The notes beneath the pieces were generated by a model that worked only from the letters and a program-made list of their open reading frames with translations, was not told the origin of the DNA and ran no database searches. Source: CALZJC01 sp041574955 (GTDB lineage: Bacteria; Acidobacteriota; Thermoanaerobaculia; Multivoradales; JAHEKO01). Taken from it: 21,073 nt of DNA. The stretch spans positions 1 to 21,073 of the forward strand of contig JBFGNS010000075.1 of assembly GCA_041574955.1 (NCBI GenBank), read 5' to 3'. A program made the translations under genes and the position numbers. Below, piece by piece: positions 18,899 to 21,073 of this stretch (positions are counted from its first letter, which is position 1; each line of letters starts with the position of its first letter).

Positions 18899-20068
18899 AT
18901 GAGCAGAACGTTCCGGCGCATCGGAATCCTCACCGGCGGCGGCGACGTCCCCGGCCTCAACACGGTGATCAAGACCGTGGTGCGCCGGCTCGAGCCCGCC
19001 GGCTGCGAGGTCCTCGGCCTGCGCCGCGGCTGGGAGTCACTGCTGCGGCTGGCGGCCGGCGACCAGGGCGACCAGCGCTGGCTCGAGCCGCTCGACCGCG
19101 CCAACACCCGGCGGATCGACCGTTTCGGCGGCACCACCCTGCACAGCTCGCGGCTCAACCCGGCCCTGCTGCTGCCCAACCAGCTGCCGGCCGGCCTCGC
19201 CGGCAAGGTGCCGGCCAACGACGACGGCAAGACCTTCGACGGCACCGCCGCAGTCCTCGGCGCCATCGAGCGGCTCGGGCTCGACGCCCTGGTGGCGATC
19301 GGCGGCGACGGCACGCTGTCGTTCGCCCACCGCCTGCACCGCGAGGGCGTGCCGCTGGTGGCGGTGCCCAAGACGATGGACAACGACGTCCACGGCACCG
19401 ACTACGCCATCGGCTTCTCGACCGCCGTCAGCCGGGCCGTCCACTTCACCAACGACCTGCGCACCTCGGCCGGCTCGCACGAGCGCATCCTGCTGGTCGA
19501 GCTGTTCGGCCGCCACTCCGGCGAGCCGTGCCTGATGGCCTCCTACCTGGCCGATGCCGACCGCGCGTTGATCGCCGAGGTGCCGTTCGACCTCGAGCGG
19601 CTGCTCGACCTGATCCTCGAGGACAAGCGGCGCAACCCGAGCCGCTACGCGGTGCTGATGGTCTCCGAAGGCGCTCACGCCAGCGGCGCGCAGCCGATGG
19701 AGAGCGGCGACGCCGACGCCGTCGGTCACCGCAAGCTGGGGGGCATCGGAGGTGTGCTGGCCGAGGCCATCCGCGCCCGCACCGGCGAGCGCGCGCTCTA
19801 CCAGGCGCTCGGCTACCTGATGCGCTCGGGCCCGCCGGACGCGGTCGACCAGCTGGTGGCGAGCAACTTCGGCCACCTCGCCGCGGACCTGCTGCTCGAC
19901 GGCCAGGGCGGCCTGATGACCGCGGTGGTCGGCGGCCGCTACGCGCCGGTGTCGATCGAGCGGCTGGTCGAAGGCGTGCGGCGCGTCGACGTCGAGCGGT
20001 TCTACGACGTCGAGCAGTACCGGCCCCGGATCGTCGGCATCAAGGGGCTGCCGATGTTCCTGCACTGA
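18899..20068 (+). CDS. pfkA: 6-phosphofructokinase, PfkA superfamily
   Basis: The 389-residue cytosolic enzyme phosphorylates fructose 6-phosphate, the committed step of glycolysis. Motifs are GILTGGGDVPGLN (9-21) at the nucleotide loop, IGGDGT (134-139), PKTMDND (157-163) with catalytic Asp161, and LFGRHSGEP near 203-211 for substrate binding. Gly138 at the donor-selecting position of IGGDG predicts ATP rather than pyrophosphate, while Lys158 matches the PKTxDND form found in PPi enzymes and in the trypanosome ATP enzymes, so the signature is mixed. Met160 replaces the usual Ile. It is longer than E. coli PfkA (about 320 residues). ATG at 18899 has GGGAG eight bases upstream; the frame extends 50 codons further but crosses the promoter and lacks similarity. 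The link to the sugar carriers is metabolic. Confidence 0.94.
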   Translation: MSRTFRRIGILTGGGDVPGLNTVIKTVVRRLEPAGCEVLGLRRGWESLLRLAAGDQGDQRWLEPLDRANTRRIDRFGGTTLHSSRLNPALLLPNQLPAGLAGKVPANDDGKTFDGTAAVLGAIERLGLDALVAIGGDGTLSFAHRLHREGVPLVAVPKTMDNDVHGTDYAIGFSTAVSRAVHFTNDLRTSAGSHERILLVELFGRHSGEPCLMASYLADADRALIAEVPFDLERLLDLILEDKRRNPSRYAVLMVSEGAHASGAQPMESGDADAVGHRKLGGIGGVLAEAIRARTGERALYQALGYLMRSGPPDAVDQLVASNFGHLAADLLLDGQGGLMTAVVGGRYAPVSIERLVEGVRRVDVERFYDVEQYRPRIVGIKGLPMFLH

Positions 20069-20115
20069 GCGCGGCGGCGCTGCCCGCCGGCTCGCCGCCC
20101 CTGCGCGGCCGCGCG

Positions 20116-20136
20116 GGCCGGCGAAGGATTCCGGCC
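20116..20136 (+). terminator. Hairpin downstream of the phosphofructokinase gene
   Basis: GGCCGG and CCGGCC pair perfectly around a nine-base loop, 48 bases after the stop at 20068. No T-run follows. It may end or attenuate the phosphofructokinase transcript before the outer-membrane gene. Confidence 0.3.
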
Positions 20137-20240
20137 GGCGGCGCATCCTACCTCTCGACGGGCTGCCGCGCAGCCCCGCCCAGGCTGTCCCCGGGGACGA
20201 CCCGTCGCCGGCGGACGGCGGGGCGAGAAAGGAGAGGCCG

Positions 20241-21073
20241 ATGAACCGCACCCACACCCGAACGCACCTCCCGTCGCCGCTCGCCGCCGGCCGCCGCCCG
20301 CCGCTGGCCGGGCTCGTCGCGCTCTGGGCGCTGCTGGCGCTCGGTGCCGCGCTGCCCGCCGCCGCCGGCTGGAGCGTCCAGCTCCAGACGCTCTTCCTCG
20401 AGGTCGGCGGCCACGACCAGCACGCCCTGACGGTGCGCCAGGGCGGCGGCGAGCAGCGGCTGGCCGCGACCACCGACGGCGGCACCGCATTCGGCAGCCG
20501 GCTGGCCTGGGAGCGGGGCCGGTGGACGTGGGTCATCGACCACTTCTGGTTCATCACCGGCCAGACCCTCTCCGTGCCGAGCGCCGCCGGCAGCGCCGGC
20601 AGCCCGGCCGAGTTCGAGGTCGCCGGCCGCACCTTCGTCTCGGACGACTCCGGCGAGACGCTCTACTACCGGCTGCTCGAGGACAACGACGTAGCGATGT
20701 GGACCGCCGACCTCTACGCCCGCCGCACCCTGTCCGAGCGTCCCGGCCGCAAGACGTTCGTGCTGTTCGGGCTGCGGCTGGCCGACTTCGACAACGACTA
20801 CCGCGCCGCGGTCGGCATCGAGGGCGTCGCCGGCCGGCGGCTCGACAGCTCGTCGAACTACGGCCTGATGCCGGGGCCGCTGGTCGGAGTCGCGGCGGAG
20901 TGGCAGCGCGGCAAGCACCGGCTGGAGGGCACCGTCAAGCAGGCGGTGGTGTTCGGCGACGCCGAGCTCACCGCCCGGACGCGCGACTTCGTCGGCCCGT
21001 TCGGCGAGATGCCGGCGTTCACCGACGAGGTGGTCTTCCGCACCACCCGCAACGTCGAGATCCCGATCACCGA
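20241..21073 (+). CDS. Outer-membrane beta-barrel-like protein (partial)
   Basis: ATG at 20241, with AAAGGAG six bases upstream, opens a frame with no stop for 277 codons to the right edge. Residues 1-43 are a signal peptide with a long basic start, a hydrophobic core (LAGLVALWALLALGAAL) and a cut after PAAA. The mature part alternates short strands with aromatic and polar residues (WERGRWTWVIDHFWF, LRLADFDNDYRAAVGIEG, GVAAEWQRGKHRLEGTV), as in outer-membrane barrels; the pattern resembles Lpg1974/MOMP-type pore proteins, recalled from memory. In the absence of SusC/SusD it could be the route for oligosaccharides across the outer membrane, but that is speculative. It follows the phosphofructokinase gene by 172 bases with a hairpin between them, so co-transcription is uncertain. 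Confidence 0.72.
   Translation, partial: MNRTHTRTHLPSPLAAGRRPPLAGLVALWALLALGAALPAAAGWSVQLQTLFLEVGGHDQHALTVRQGGGEQRLAATTDGGTAFGSRLAWERGRWTWVIDHFWFITGQTLSVPSAAGSAGSPAEFEVAGRTFVSDDSGETLYYRLLEDNDVAMWTADLYARRTLSERPGRKTFVLFGLRLADFDNDYRAAVGIEGVAGRRLDSSSNYGLMPGPLVGVAAEWQRGKHRLEGTVKQAVVFGDAELTARTRDFVGPFGEMPAFTDEVVFRTTRNVEIPIT

Overview
The window is GC-rich, densely coded bacterial DNA with Gram-negative traits: several lipoproteins and Sec-exported enzymes, and a probable outer-membrane barrel at the right edge. High GC, Cys-rich lipoproteins, thrombospondin type 3 repeats and large multidomain secreted hydrolases suggest Acidobacteriota (for example Thermoanaerobaculia-like) or a similar environmental lineage. 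This taxonomic guess is an inference; no rRNA or marker gene is present. No tRNA, CRISPR array, IS element or integrase was seen.

Most of the window reads as a beta-1,3-glucan (laminarin-type) utilisation locus with no SusC/SusD pair in view. Left part (1-3788): the N-terminus of a lipoprotein (possibly a GH30 beta-glucanase) and an MFS sugar porter lie on the minus strand. Divergent from them are an isoprenylcysteine-methyltransferase-like membrane protein and a MarR regulator, with a perfect inverted repeat ahead of the pair. Between the two divergent blocks is a candidate 39-codon small gene with a good ribosome binding site.

Middle (3844-16257): a GH3 beta-glucosidase lipoprotein and a GH17 beta-1,3-glucanase (fused to a lipocalin-like C-terminal domain) form a plus-strand operon. 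Opposite them is a minus-strand pair, a large secreted S8 (subtilisin-like) protease and a Cys-rich lipoprotein. A GPH-family sugar:cation symporter follows on plus. Convergent with it is a five-part secreted GH16 laminarinase: GH16, Ig-like, CBM6, two copies of a ~206-residue module, Ca-binding TSP3 repeats and a terminal helical module.

Right part (16520-21073): a sodium:solute symporter and a small three-helix membrane protein are translationally coupled by a 4-base GTGA overlap on minus. Divergent on plus are a PfkA-family phosphofructokinase and the first 277 codons of an outer-membrane barrel-like protein.

Proposed flow (inference): GH16 cuts the polymer outside the cell; GH17, GH3 and perhaps GH30 reduce the oligomers to glucose; the MFS, GPH and SSS carriers import products; phosphofructokinase commits the sugar to glycolysis. 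Three plus-strand genes share a TGnTAnnnT extended -10 motif. The longest antisense open frames are GC-driven shadows and are not annotated. No gene-free stretch exceeds 300 bases.
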